Of a stretch of DNA of 64,000 nucleotides, positions 10,749 through 21,565 are shown one piece after another. Below the pieces are notes generated by a model that made no database searches, was not told where the DNA came from, and saw nothing but the letters and a program-made list of their open reading frames with translations. Positions within the stretch are counted from its first letter, which is position 1. Every line of letters begins with the position of its first letter. The DNA lies in assembly GCF_012489685.1 (NCBI RefSeq), contig NC_080042.1, forward strand, positions 53,248,066 through 53,312,065, written 5' to 3'. Origin of the DNA: Lotus japonicus. Lineage: Eukaryota > Streptophyta > Magnoliopsida > Fabales > Fabaceae. The position numbers were made by a program, and so were the translations under genes.

Positions 10749-12659
10749 ATGGCTGCCACCACCAGTGAAACTCAAAGAGATGGTTACAATGCAAAGCCTC
10801 CTATGTTCGACGGTCAAAGGTTCGAATATTGGAAAGATAGACTGGAAAGTTTCTTTCTGGGTTTCGATGCAGATCTCTGGGATATTATTGTGGATGGCTA
10901 CGAGCGTCCAGTTGATGCAGATGGCAAGAAGATCCCAAGGTCAGAGATGACTGCAGATCAAAAGAAGCTGTACTCACAACATCACAAAGCAAGAGCAATT
11001 CTTCTAAGTGCTATTTCCTATGAAGAGTACCAGAAGATTACAGATCGTGAGTTTGCTAAAGGCATTTTTGAATCTCTGAAGATGTCTCATGAAGGAAACA
11101 AGAAAGTCAAAGAATCAAAGGCATTGTCTTTGATCCAAAAGTATGAATCCTTCATAATGGAGCCAAATGAATCCATTGAAGAAATGTTCTCCAGATTTCA
11201 ATTGCTTGTAGCTGGCATACGACCTCTCAACAAGAGCTACACAACAAAAGATCATGTCATAAGGGTCATCAGGTGTCTTCCTGAAAGTTGGATGCCCTTG
11301 GTGACTTCAATAGAGCTCACGAGAGACGTTGAGAATATGAGTTTAGAAGAACTCATCAGCATTTTGAAATGCCATGAGCTGAAGCGCTCAGAGATGCAAG
11401 ATCTGAGGAAAAAGTCCATAGCCTTGAAATCCAAATCTGAAAAGGCTAAGGTTGAGAAGTCAAAGGCTCTTCAAGCTGAAGAAGAAGAATCTGAAGAAGC
11501 ATCAGAAGATTCTGATGAAGATGAGCTGACTCTGATCTCCAAGAGACTCAACCGCATCTGGAAGCACAGGCAGAGCAAGTTCAAAGGCTCTGGAAAGGCA
11601 AAAGGAAAGTATGAGTCCTCAGGCCAGAAGAAGTCTTCAATCAAGGAAGTCACATGTTTTGAGTGCAAAGAATCTGGGCACTACAAAAGTGATTGTCCAA
11701 AGTTGAAGAAAGACAAGAAGCCAAAGAAGCACTTCAAGACCAAGAAGAGTCTGATGGTGACATTCGATGAATCAGAGTCAGAGGATGTTGACTCTGATGG
11801 TGAAGTCCAAGGACTCATGGCCATTATCAAAGACAAAGGAGCAGAGTCAAAGGAAGCTGTTGACTCTGACTCAGAATCAGAAGGAGATCCTAACTCAGAC
11901 GATGAAAATGAGGTATTTGCTTCTTTCTCTACCTCTGAACTGAAACATGCTTTGTCTGATATCATGGATAAGTATAACTCCTTATTGTCTAAGCATAAAA
12001 AGTTGAAAAAGAACTTATCTGCTGTCTCCAAGACTCCTTCTGAACATGAGAAAATTATTTCTGATTTGAAAAATGAAAATCATGCTTTGGTAAATTCTAA
12101 CTCTGTGCTTAAGAACCAGATTGCTAAGTTAGAAGAAATTGTTGCCTGTGATGCCTCTGATTGTAGAAATGAATCTAAGTATGAAAAGTCTTTTCAAAGA
12201 TTCCTAGCTAAAAGCGTGGATAGAAGCTTAATGGCTTCAATGATCTATGGCGTAAGCAGAAATGGAATGCATGGCATTGGCTATTCTAAACCAATTAGAA
12301 ATGAGCCTTCTGTGTCTAAAGCTAAATCCTTGTATGAATGCTTTGTTCCCTCTGGTACCATATTGCCTGATCCTGTACCTGCTAAAGTTGCTAAACATCC
12401 TCTTAAAAAGGGATCCTTCTCTATGACTAAATATCATGCAAATATTCCTTTAAAATATTATGTTGAGACACCCAAGGTGATCAGAACCTCTGGGGTAACT
12501 AACAAAAGAGGACCCAGAAAGTGGGTACCTAAGGACAAGATTATCTATGTTGCAGATATCCTTGATAGCTCCACTGAAACACCAATCATGGTATCTGGAC
12601 AGTGGATGCTCGCGTCACATGACGGGAGAAAAGCGTATGTTCCGAGAGCTGAAACTTAA
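10749..12659 (+). CDS. gag: Sirevirus Gag, 636 codons
   Basis: This is the nucleocapsid/capsid-type structural protein of the element. The N-terminal copia gag domain (about residues 15-215; [17 protein letters not shown], then helices) forms particles. A CCHC zinc knuckle [14 protein letters not shown] sits at about residue 302. Acidic Ser/Asp/Glu runs flank it, and a coiled coil spans about residues 395-470. The extra length beyond the zinc knuckle is usual for Sireviruses. The ATG at 10749 lies 58 bp after the primer site. The frame stays open across the start of pol and ends 113 nt inside it, in a different frame. The reversed copy (35609-37519) is also 636 codons, with only a few substitutions, so the ORF is intact. 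Confidence 0.93.
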   Translation: MAATTSETQRDGYNAKPPMFDGQRFEYWKDRLESFFLGFDADLWDIIVDGYERPVDADGKKIPRSEMTADQKKLYSQHHKARAILLSAISYEEYQKITDREFAKGIFESLKMSHEGNKKVKESKALSLIQKYESFIMEPNESIEEMFSRFQLLVAGIRPLNKSYTTKDHVIRVIRCLPESWMPLVTSIELTRDVENMSLEELISILKCHELKRSEMQDLRKKSIALKSKSEKAKVEKSKALQAEEEESEEASEDSDEDELTLISKRLNRIWKHRQSKFKGSGKAKGKYESSGQKKSSIKEVTCFECKESGHYKSDCPKLKKDKKPKKHFKTKKSLMVTFDESESEDVDSDGEVQGLMAIIKDKGAESKEAVDSDSESEGDPNSDDENEVFASFSTSELKHALSDIMDKYNSLLSKHKKLKKNLSAVSKTPSEHEKIISDLKNENHALVNSNSVLKNQIAKLEEIVACDASDCRNESKYEKSFQRFLAKSVDRSLMASMIYGVSRNGMHGIGYSKPIRNEPSVSKAKSLYECFVPSGTILPDPVPAKVAKHPLKKGSFSMTKYHANIPLKYYVETPKVIRTSGVTNKRGPRKWVPKDKIIYVADILDSSTETPIMVSGQWMLASHDGRKAYVPRAET

Positions 12660-15651
12660 GCCTGGAGGTGAAGTTGGCTTCGGAGGAAATGAAAAGGGTA
12701 AAATTGTTGGTACTGGTACTATTTGTGTAGATAGTAGCCCATGCATTGATAATGTTTTATTGGTAGACGGCTTAACACATAACTTATTGTCTATAAGTCA
12801 ATTAGCTGACAAGGGTTATGATGTTATATTCAATCAAAAGTCCTGCCGGGCTGTAAGTCAGATCGATGGCTCTGTTCTATTTAACAGCAAGAGGAAGAAC
12901 AACATCTATAAGATCAGATTATCTGAGTTGGAGGCTCAGAATGTAAAGTGCCTTCTGTCTGTTAATGAAGAGCAGTGGGTATGGCATAGACGGTTAGGGC
13001 ATGCCAGTATGAGAAAGATTTCTCAGCTGAGCAAGCTAAACCTTGTCAGAGGCTTACCCAATCTGAAGTTCGCTTCAGACGCTCTTTGTGAAGCATGTCA
13101 GAAAGGCAAATTCACAAAAGTCCCTTTCAAGGCAAAGAATGTTGTCTCAACCTCAAGGCCGTTGGAACTTCTGCATATCGACCTTTTTGGACCAGTGAAA
13201 ACTGAGTCTATAGGTGGCAAGAGATATGGGATGGTTATCGTTGATGACTATAGCCGCTGGACATGGGTAAAGTTTCTAACCCGCAAGGATGAGTCTCATG
13301 CTGTGTTCTCTACCTTCATTGCTCAAGTGCAAAACGAGAAGGCTTGTAGGATTGTGCGTGTCAAAAGTGACCATGGTGGAGAGTTTGAGAATGACAAGTT
13401 TGAGAGTCTGTTTGATTCCTATGGAATTGCACATGATTTCTCTTGTCCCAGAACTCCTCAACAAAATGGTGTTGTTGAGAGGAAGAACAGAGCTCTTCAG
13501 GAGATGGCTAGAACCATGCTCCAAGAAACTGGCATGGCTAAGCATTTTTGGGCAGAGGCAGTAAATACAGCATGTTACATTCAGAACAGAATCTCTGTGA
13601 GACCAATTCTGAATAAGACTCCTTATGAATTGTGGAAGAACATAAAACCCAACATTTCTTATTTTCATCCTTTTGGCTGTGTTTGTTATGTTCTCAATAC
13701 TAAGGATAGATTGCATAAATTTGATGCTAAGTCTTCTAAGTGTCTATTACTTGGTTATTCTGATAGATCTAAAGGTTTTAGATTTTATAATACTGATGCT
13801 AAGACTATTGAAGAATCTATTCATGTTAGATTTGATGATAAGCTTGACTCTGACCAGTCAAAGCTAGTTGAAAAGTTTGCAGATTTAAGCATTAATGTTT
13901 CTGACAAAGGCAAAGCTCCAGAGGAAGTTGAGCCAGAGGAAGATGAACCAGAGGAAGAAGCTGGTCCCTCTAACTCACAAACTCTGAAGAAGAGCAGAAT
14001 CACTGCAGCTCACCCTAAGGAATTGATTCTGGGCAACAAAGATGAACCAGTCAGAACCAGATCTGCCTTCAGACCCTCTGAAGAGACCTTGCTGAGTCTG
14101 AAAGGATTGGTGTCCTTAATTGAACCCAAGTCCATAGATGAAGCTCTTCAGGACAAGGATTGGATTCTGGCCATGGAAGAAGAATTAAATCAATTCTCCA
14201 AGAACGATGTTTGGAGCTTAGTGAAGAAGCCTGAGAATGTCCATGTTATTGGAACGAAATGGGTATTCAGAAACAAGCTAAATGAGAAAGGAGATGTAGT
14301 CAGAAACAAGGCAAGGCTAGTTGCTCAAGGCTACAGCCAGCAGGAAGGAATAGACTACACTGAAACATTTGCTCCGGTAGCAAGACTGGAGGCAATCAGA
14401 CTGTTGATCTCCTTCTCAGTAAATCACAACATAGTTCTACATCAGATGGACGTAAAGAGTGCCTTCCTAAATGGTTATATCTCAGAGGATGTCTATGTTC
14501 ATCAACCCCCAGGTTTTGAAGATGAAAAGAAACCAGACCATGTGTTCAAATTGAAGAAATCACTCTACGGTCTGAAGCAAGCTCCCAGAGCATGGTATGA
14601 GAGACTTAGCTCATTCCTTCTGGAGAATGAGTTTGTAAGGGGTAAAGTAGATACAACTCTTTTTTGCAAGACTTATAAAGATGATATCTTAATTGTGCAA
14701 ATTTATGTTGATGATATTATATTTGGTTCTGCTAATCAATCTCTATGCAAAGAATTTTCTGAGATGATGCAGGCTGAATTTGAGATGAGTATGATGGGAG
14801 AATTAAAGTACTTTCTGGGAATACAAGTTGATCAAACACCAGAAGGAACATATATCCATCAGAGCAAGTACACTAAAGAACTTCTGAAGAAGTTCAATAT
14901 GCTGGAATCTACAGTGGCCAAGACTCCAATGCATCCTACATGCATTTTGGAGAAAGAAGATAAAAGTGGTAAAGTATGTCAGAAGCTCTATCGTGGAATG
15001 ATAGGTTCACTTCTATACTTAACTGCATCTAGGCCAGACATATTATTTAGTGTTCACTTATGTGCTCGTTTCCAATCAGATCCAAGGGAAACCCACTTAA
15101 CTGCTGTTAAGAGGATCCTAAGGTATCTGAAACGCACCACTAACCTTGGCTTGATGTATAAGAAAACATCAGAGTATAAGCTTTCAGGTTATTGTGATGC
15201 TGATTATGCTGGAGATAGAACAGAGAGAAAAAGTACTTCTGCAAATTGTCAATTTCTAGGAAGCAATCTAGTCTCATGGGCAAGCAAGAGGCAATCAACC
15301 ATTGCACTATCAACTGCAGAGGCAGAATATATCTCAGCAGCAATATGCAGCACTCAGATGCTCTGGATGAAACATCAGCTGGAGGATTATCAGATCCTTG
15401 AGAGCAATATCCCAATCTATTGTGATAACACTGCTGCAATCTCATTGAGTAAGAATCCTATCTTGCATTCAAGGGCAAAGCACATTGAGGTAAAGTATCA
15501 CTTTATTAGAGATTATGTACAGAAGGGCGTACTTCTTCTGAAGTTTGTTGATACTGACCATCAATGGGCAGATATCCTTACAAAGCCCTTAGCAGAGGAT
15601 AGATTTAATTTTATTCTGAAAAATCTAAACATGGACTTTTGTCCAGAGTGA
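12547..15651 (+). CDS. pol: Sirevirus Pol (protease, integrase, RT, RNase H), 1034 codons
   Basis: Domains in order: aspartic protease DSGCSRHM (D at about residue 18), GAG-pre-integrase HHCC zinc finger (from about 146), and integrase DD35E (D about 212, D about 275, E about 311). Then come reverse transcriptase (about 545-790, YVDD near 720) and RNase H (YCDADYAG to the C-terminus). No stop or frameshift is seen inside. The frame is +1 relative to gag. In this frame the last upstream stop is TAA at 12496-12498, so any ribosomal shift must fall in 12499-12659. The ATG at 12547 may be internal rather than the true start. The frame may be a hybrid of two elements (see findings). Confidence 0.92.
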   Translation: MLQISLIAPLKHQSWYLDSGCSRHMTGEKRMFRELKLKPGGEVGFGGNEKGKIVGTGTICVDSSPCIDNVLLVDGLTHNLLSISQLADKGYDVIFNQKSCRAVSQIDGSVLFNSKRKNNIYKIRLSELEAQNVKCLLSVNEEQWVWHRRLGHASMRKISQLSKLNLVRGLPNLKFASDALCEACQKGKFTKVPFKAKNVVSTSRPLELLHIDLFGPVKTESIGGKRYGMVIVDDYSRWTWVKFLTRKDESHAVFSTFIAQVQNEKACRIVRVKSDHGGEFENDKFESLFDSYGIAHDFSCPRTPQQNGVVERKNRALQEMARTMLQETGMAKHFWAEAVNTACYIQNRISVRPILNKTPYELWKNIKPNISYFHPFGCVCYVLNTKDRLHKFDAKSSKCLLLGYSDRSKGFRFYNTDAKTIEESIHVRFDDKLDSDQSKLVEKFADLSINVSDKGKAPEEVEPEEDEPEEEAGPSNSQTLKKSRITAAHPKELILGNKDEPVRTRSAFRPSEETLLSLKGLVSLIEPKSIDEALQDKDWILAMEEELNQFSKNDVWSLVKKPENVHVIGTKWVFRNKLNEKGDVVRNKARLVAQGYSQQEGIDYTETFAPVARLEAIRLLISFSVNHNIVLHQMDVKSAFLNGYISEDVYVHQPPGFEDEKKPDHVFKLKKSLYGLKQAPRAWYERLSSFLLENEFVRGKVDTTLFCKTYKDDILIVQIYVDDIIFGSANQSLCKEFSEMMQAEFEMSMMGELKYFLGIQVDQTPEGTYIHQSKYTKELLKKFNMLESTVAKTPMHPTCILEKEDKSGKVCQKLYRGMIGSLLYLTASRPDILFSVHLCARFQSDPRETHLTAVKRILRYLKRTTNLGLMYKKTSEYKLSGYCDADYAGDRTERKSTSANCQFLGSNLVSWASKRQSTIALSTAEAEYISAAICSTQMLWMKHQLEDYQILESNIPIYCDNTAAISLSKNPILHSRAKHIEVKYHFIRDYVQKGVLLLKFVDTDHQWADILTKPLAEDRFNFILKNLNMDFCPE

Positions 15652-16094
15652 AGATGGATCAGAACCTCTGACTATGATACTTCTTGATCAGAAGATGTCT
15701 AGTCCAGAAGGTAACTCAATCAGAGTGTGTGTGCCCACTGGTACTGACTCTGAAGCTGAGACAACAACACGTGTGTCAGAATTTCTGATGCATAATTCCT
15801 TGTGCCCGTGTGACAGTCTGTTATGATTGCGTGTAGATATGCTTATCTCCTGTGTGTGATTGTGTATTTTACTGTTACTATCTATCTTTAATTTTCAACC
15901 GTTGATCTTAAAGTGCTTTTTGAATCAACAACGGTTATTTGATAAAACCCACTATACACACACGTTCTCGTTCACTTCCGGTTTTCACTCTCGCACTCTC
16001 TGCTTTTCAAAACCGCCTCTTTCTTGATTTCTCTCTCGATCTCTCTTCATCCTTCAAACTTCATCTTCTACCTCAAACCTTCAACCTCTTCAAA
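15652..16094 (+). promoter_or_regulatory. Promoter-like spacer before the env-position ORF
   Basis: 443 bp between the pol stop and the next ATG. It holds a G-box-like ACACGTGT near 15768, an inverted pair of MYB-type sites (AACCGTTG near 15897 and CAACGGTT near 15930), and an AT-rich box with CTATACACAC around 15950. A CT-rich stretch typical of plant 5' leaders runs up to the ATG. The layout resembles a plant gene promoter rather than a readthrough junction. Activity is inferred. Confidence 0.5.
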
Positions 16095-18953
16095 ATGGTG
16101 AGACAAACCAGAAGATCTACTGCAGATGCTCCTCAGTTCCCTCACATGGTAGTTGGTTTGTGAACGGGTCAAAGGGGCTCTGAGAACCCGACACAAGAAC
16201 AAGTTCAAGCTCAAGAGCAGATTGTTCCAATTGCAGAACGGGGCTGTGCCGTTCACTGCGTATTTGCTCCTGAGGAACTCCAAGTCCTGGCAGAATGGAG
16301 ATTCGACCTCGACAACCTGGCTGCAAATGGGTTTGATCTTCGTCCTGAAGTCCAAGCTCAAGGTTGGGGAAACTACTTCAACCGACTTCGAGGACCGGTG
16401 TATGAGAAGTTGGTCAAGGAATTCTGGAAGCACGCCGACTGCGATGATACTCAAGTGGTATCTCATATTCTTGGCAGAAAGATCATCATCACTGAGAAGT
16501 CATTCGTGAATCTGCTAGGTGCAGACACTGCTTATGGGTATCGGTTCCAATTCACTGAGTCGAAGCTGAAACCCAGCACCAAAGACAAAATCAACCAGGC
16601 CCTGTACACCACTTTCAAACCGGGCAAGACAAGTTACAAGGTGATGGACCTTCACCCCAAACTCAGAATCTGGCACAAGATCCTGCTCAACTGCATCAAT
16701 CAGAGACCGAAGGGCAGTTCCCCAGATTACATCAACTTCAACCAGAAGGTGATGTTGTTCTTCATCCAAGATCAGGAGAAGATCTGCCTTCCCTACTTCC
16801 TGTTCTCCTACTTGAAGGAATGCATCCGGAAGTCTCGCACCACCGCCTCCATCAAGTCTGCGATCAAATATATCCCTTTTGGGAGGCTGCTCTCAGACTT
16901 TCTCATTGAAAGCAACCTGGTGCAAGATCTGGTTAATGCTGGATGTGTAGAGGATCTGAGCACAATTGTCAGTGATGTCTTCACTGCAAACTCTCTGAAG
17001 AAGATGGGTTTGGTCCAGAAGAAGATTGCTCCTGCTCATGAAGACACATCTTCTGAGATCAGAAGCAGACGGATGCCTCTGAATGACTACCCACTGTGGA
17101 CTCAAGCAGACAATCCTGAAGCCATCAGATGCTATGTTGAAGACCTCAGGGCTCAAGGATTCGAGATTGATATTGATGATTTCTTCAGCAGACTGCCACC
17201 AGCTCCAGAGTTTCCTTCTCCTCCCAAGAAGAAAGCTCAGAGGAAGATGGTTCTGAAAGAATCCTCTGAAGAATCTGATGTCCCTCTGGTCAAGAAGACA
17301 AAGAGAAAGCCTGATGATGGTGATGATAGTGATAGTGAGGATGGTCCTCCAAAGAAGAAGCAGAAGAAGGTCAGAATCGTGGTGAAGCCTACTCGGGTGG
17401 AACCAGCTGCTGAAGTGGTCAGAAGGACTGAACCTCCTGCCAGAGTGACTAGATCATCAGCACATTCAAGTAAGCCTGCACTTGCTTCTGATGATGATTT
17501 GAATTTATTTGATGCACTCCCTATTTCTGCTATGCTCAAACACTCCTCAAATCCCCTCACTCCTATTCCTGAATCCCAGCCAGCCGCACAAACCACCACT
17601 CCACCACATTCCCCAAGATCCTCCTTCTTTCAACCTTCTCCTACTGAAGCACCTCTCTGGAATTTGCTTCAGAACCAACCCTCTAGGTCAGAAGAACCAA
17701 CCTCTCTCCTCACCATTCCGTACGACCCATTACTTTCTGAACCAATCATCCATGAACAACCCGAGCCAAACCAAACAGAACCACAACCCAGAACGTCTGA
17801 TCACTCTGCTCCCAGAGCATCAGCACATCCTGCTGCTAGAACCACGGATACAGACTCTTCAACAGCCTTTACACCTGTATCCTTTCCAACCAATGTTGCT
17901 GATTCTTCTCCCTCCAATAACTCTGAATCTATTAGAAAATTCATGGAGGTTAGAAAAGAAAAGGTGTCTACCTTAGAGGAATATTACCTTACCTGTCCAA
18001 GCCCTAGGAGATATCCTGGCCCTAGACCTGAACGTCTAGTTGACCCAGATGAACCTATCTTGGCCAATCCCTTACAAGAGGCAGACCCTTTGGCTCAACC
18101 AGCTCACCCTGTCCCTGACCAACAAGAGCCCATTCAACCAGACCCTGAACCCGAACAATCAGTGTCTAACCAATCCTCGGTTAGATCACCTCACCCTCTG
18201 GTTGAAACTTCAGACCCTCACCTTGGAACCTCTGAACCCAATGCTCCCATGATTAACATTGGTTCTCCACAAGGTGCCTCTGAAGCTCATAGCAGCAATC
18301 ACCCAGCCTCTCCTGCACCCAACCTCTCCATAATTCCCTATACTCACCTTCAACCCACATCTCTCTCTGAGTGCATCAATATCTTCTATCATGAAGCCTC
18401 CTTGAGGCTCCGCAATGTGCACGGTCAGACTGACCTCAGTGAGAATGCTGAAAATGTGGCTGATGAGTGGAACAATCTGAGCACTTGGCTAGTGGCTCAA
18501 GTTCCGATTATGATGCAGCTCCTGCATGCAGAGGGCAGTCAGAGCATTGAGGCTGCAAAGCAAAGGTTTGCTAGAAGGGTGGCTCTTCATGAACTAGAAC
18601 AGAGAAATAAGCTTCTTGAAGCTATTGAAGAAGCCAAGAGAAAGAAAGAACAAGCAGAAGAAGCTGCACGTCAAGCAGCAGCTCAAGCTGAACAAGCCAG
18701 ACTTGAGGCAGAGCGACTTGAAGCTGAGGCTGAAGCTCTTAGATGCCAAGCACTTGCACCAGTTGTGTTTACTCCTGCTGCTTCTGCTTCCATTCCAGAT
18801 CCTCAAGCTGCTCAGAATGTTCCTTCCAGTTCTACTCAGACAAGCTCATCCAGACTCGACATCATGGAACAACGTCTTGACACTCATGAATCCATGCTGA
18901 TTGAGATGAAGCACATGATGATGGAACTTCTGCGACGCACTGACAAACCTTAG
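16095..18953 (+). pseudogene. Env-position ORF, copy A (single nonsense codon)
   Basis: 953 codons in one frame from an ATG at 16095, interrupted only by TGA at 16161-16163 (codon 23), where the other two copies have an alanine codon. The N-terminal globular domain (about residues 85-320, with YEKLVKEFW, GRKIIITEKSF and FNQKVMLFF) resembles the plant 'putative transposon protein' family. Next are strongly basic/acidic clusters with KKTKRK and KKKQKK (about 375-435), a long Pro/Ser-rich linker, and an Ala/Glu/Arg coiled coil (about 832-890). No signal peptide or convincing membrane segment is seen. It lies where Sireviruses carry an 'envelope-like' ORF. Re-initiation at a later ATG (the frame is open again from 16164) would give a shorter product. 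Confidence 0.8.
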
Positions 18954-19153
18954 TTTTAGGATCTCTTCTTTTTCTTCTTTTTCGTTACCTTTGTTTTCCT
19001 TTGTTAAACTCTGTTTCTTTTTATTTATTTATTCTCTTTTGTTCGTTTGTGATTATATATGCATAACTATATACTTATGTCACATATGTTTGCTAAACTC
19101 GTTTTATTCATAATTGTTTTGTGTTTACATCATATTTCTTTCCATCATATAAT

Positions 19154-19546
19154 CTAGAATGGAGGATCTCTCCTCATTCTTCTGCACTCCTGGCGCTGCT
19201 CTGACCTATCCTTCTCCAGACGCTCCAGTACATGCTGGATGTTGCTGAGCCTGATCTTTAGCTCATCCCTCTCCAGAATCTCTTCTGCAGTCTTGAGCTT
19301 CTCTTCCAAACTCTCTTTCTCTTCCAGCAGCTTGAGTTCAAGCCGGCTGAGTTCTTGCACCTCCTCCACGAAGGCAAGAAATTCCTTCAGGTCTCTCTCC
19401 AACTCTGGACGCAAGTCCTCTTCCAGCAGTGTCCGTGTCAGCTCCGCGATGGTAGTTGCACCCTCTGGATGCCTGATGTTCAGGAACAAGTCCTCTTCAA
19501 AGGCCTTCTTCCTCAGCTCTTCTAGTGCTACGTTGTATGATGCCAT
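19154..19546 (-). CDS. Antisense coiled-coil ORF, copy A, 130 codons
   Basis: An opposite-strand ORF downstream of, and convergent with, the env-position ORF (200 bp between stops). It begins M-A-S-Y-N-V-A-L-E-E-L. It is almost entirely charged helix with heptad-like Leu spacing (about residues 32-125) and ends R-R-M-R-R-D-P-P-F. No family is recognised. All three copies in the window keep the 130-codon length without stops or indels. A TATA box lies just upstream (19600-19608). The function is unknown; a dimerising regulatory or structural protein is conceivable. Confidence 0.7.
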   Translation of the reverse strand: MASYNVALEELRKKAFEEDLFLNIRHPEGATTIAELTRTLLEEDLRPELERDLKEFLAFVEEVQELSRLELKLLEEKESLEEKLKTAEEILERDELKIRLSNIQHVLERLEKDRSEQRQECRRMRRDPPF

Positions 19547-19599
19547 TTTTTTTTACTGAAAATTATTCGAGGTGTGAAGCTTACCTTTCTCTCCAACGC

Positions 19600-19608
19600 T
19601 TTTTATAG
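19600..19608 (-). promoter_or_regulatory. TATA box of antisense ORF, copy A
   Basis: CTATAAAAA on the minus strand, 54 bp upstream of the ATG, within CCTATAAAAAGCG. The same sequence is kept in the other two copies, followed by GAGAGAAAGGTAAGC in the leader. Confidence 0.6.
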
Positions 19609-19796
19609 GCTTCACTTTCTCTCTGAAAGTTAATGCTCTTACAGTTTCTCGAGGTTAAGTTCTTGGTAACTGACCCTTCTATTTACTCCCTTGACCGGTG
19701 GTAAACGTTCATCACTTGCATTAACTCTTCTATTTATTTTCGCCTAACTCTGATTCTTACATCGTTTTCATTTTCTTTTAAACTTAGACCTTCTCT

Positions 19797-20350
19797 AAGG
19801 GGGAGTACCTTGTACTTCAAGCTAAGTTTTTCACACCCCAAGCTTTTTGCTTATGACAAAAAGGGGGAGTAAACCCAGTTTTTGATTTGTAAGATGTGTT
19901 AGTGTGACTTATTTTTCTTTTGGAGATTTTAAGAGTTCCACCTTCATGACCATAGATGTGTCACTGGGCAAATACAAGGAATACATTTCACTTCTTCTGA
20001 AGTGATTCTAAGTTGACTCTGATACCCAAGACTCTGATACCTTGTCCATGACTCTGATCACTTATGCGCTCTGATTATTCGTTTTTCATCTATGTCATAA
20101 GCTTTTCACTCTGAACTCTTATATTTTTTAGCTCAGAATCTAGACTTTACTAACGTTTTCATCAAGTATTAGATTCAGGGGGAGCTAAGCTCAGAATCAA
20201 GCAGTGACTTGAATTCAGAATGAGCAAGATAAACTATTCACATCAGGATAAGTCTTATTCTATATCTCTAAACTCTGAGTGAATTCAGTTTAATGTTTAA
20301 GAATTGTTCATCAAAAATCTTAGTTTTGTCATCATCAAAAAGGGGGAGAT
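19797..20350 (+). other. Array of polypurine tracts before LTR-B
   Basis: AAGGGGGAG-type tracts at 19797-19805, 19858-19869, 20176-20184 and 20337-20350; the last touches the LTR. Multiple polypurine tracts upstream of the 3' LTR are a known Sirevirus hallmark; they prime plus-strand synthesis. No coding sequence lies between them. Confidence 0.85.
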
Positions 20351-21565
20351 TGTAAGATCAAGTTTTGATCTAGTAGTACAACTCTATGTTTTGATGATTA
20401 CAAGTTAACCTTTTGATATGAACAATTGTGGTACTCTAACGTGTTTTTCTGAGTGTGCTATTTATAGGCTCTGACCTCAACTCAATCTCACACAAATCAG
20501 AAGCACTGTGTATAAAGGGTAACCCAAGCAACGCTTTCGCATTCACCATGTTCAGTATGAACAGTGGAAAAGCTTCAGAAGTTCTGAAGTTATACAAACT
20601 CTGATGAGGACTCAGTCGCTAGAAGCTCTGAAGATCCAGAAGTTCTGATAACCAAGAAACACTGAAGGTTCAGATGTTCTGATGGTGTAGAAGACTCTGA
20701 AGATCCAGAAGCTGAATAGTGGAAACTCTGAAGTCCAGAAGCAAGAAACTCTGAAGGCCATGTTCTTCCCTCTGAGTTCAGAATCAGAAGATACAATGGT
20801 CAGAGGATCTGTGCTTTCCCTCTGACTCTGATCAACCGGCTTCACAAGTTCCAATATGAAGTATTCCCCTGATCAGAAGTCTCCTAGGTTAAAAGGTCAA
20901 GTCGCTATCCAAGTACAAAAGCAAGTGTACCTTCCTGACGACCTACCTAACGTTCTCAGCCACAGCAGAAGCTGGATTTTCCAGAACTGCCCTCCAACGG
21001 TAGCATTTCCCATGCAACGCTCAACCCTAATCCTTGGAGTATATATAGAGGCTGAAGATTGAAAGAAGCGGCTAGAAGAAAAAGAAACACATATACGCGC
21101 AAGACATATTCAAAATATTCTAAGCTTTCTTTCATCTGAAATTCATTGTGTTTACTATTAGCTTTTTAGAAGCAAATCTCTTGTAAACAATTCTTTGATA
21201 AACAGTTTGTTTAGTTCCTTTAGGAGATCAAGGTTGATCGGATCCTAGAGAAGACTAAGAGAGTGAATCTTAGTGTGGGCTAAGTCAGTGTAATTGTTAG
21301 TCACTTGTAGGTTTCAAGTGCAGTTGTAACTCTTACCTGATTAGTGGATTGCCTTCATTCTAAGAAGGAAGAAATCACCTTAACGGGTGGACTGGAGTAG
21401 CTTGAGTGATTTATCAAGTGAACCAGGATAAAATCCTTGTGTGCTTTTCTATCTCTTATCTTTAGCACTTAAGTTCTCGAAAGATTTGTCTAAATCTTTA
21501 AGGTGGAAGTTTTGTTCTGAAAACGTTATTCAAACCCCCCCTTTCTACCGTTTTTCATACCTTCA
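20351..21565 (+). repeat. LTR-B (internal LTR of the nest)
   Basis: 1215 bp with intact TGTAAG...CTTCA termini and a TATA box at 21040-21048. Its diagnostic variants match the reversed element's LTRs rather than LTR-A or C. The downstream side abuts RNase H sequence directly, with no primer-binding site. Confidence 0.93.

Noticed and set aside
17509..17976. 155-codon frame overlapping the env-position ORF (also 30229-30759)
   Set aside because: Shadow frame of a Pro/Ser-rich coding stretch; composition explains the lack of stops.
16095..18953. True retroviral envelope glycoprotein
   Set aside because: No signal peptide, no clear transmembrane anchor, and strong nuclear-type basic clusters.
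19797..20350. G-quadruplex cluster
   Set aside because: Each tract is a single G5 run at a wide interval; polypurine-tract function explains them better.
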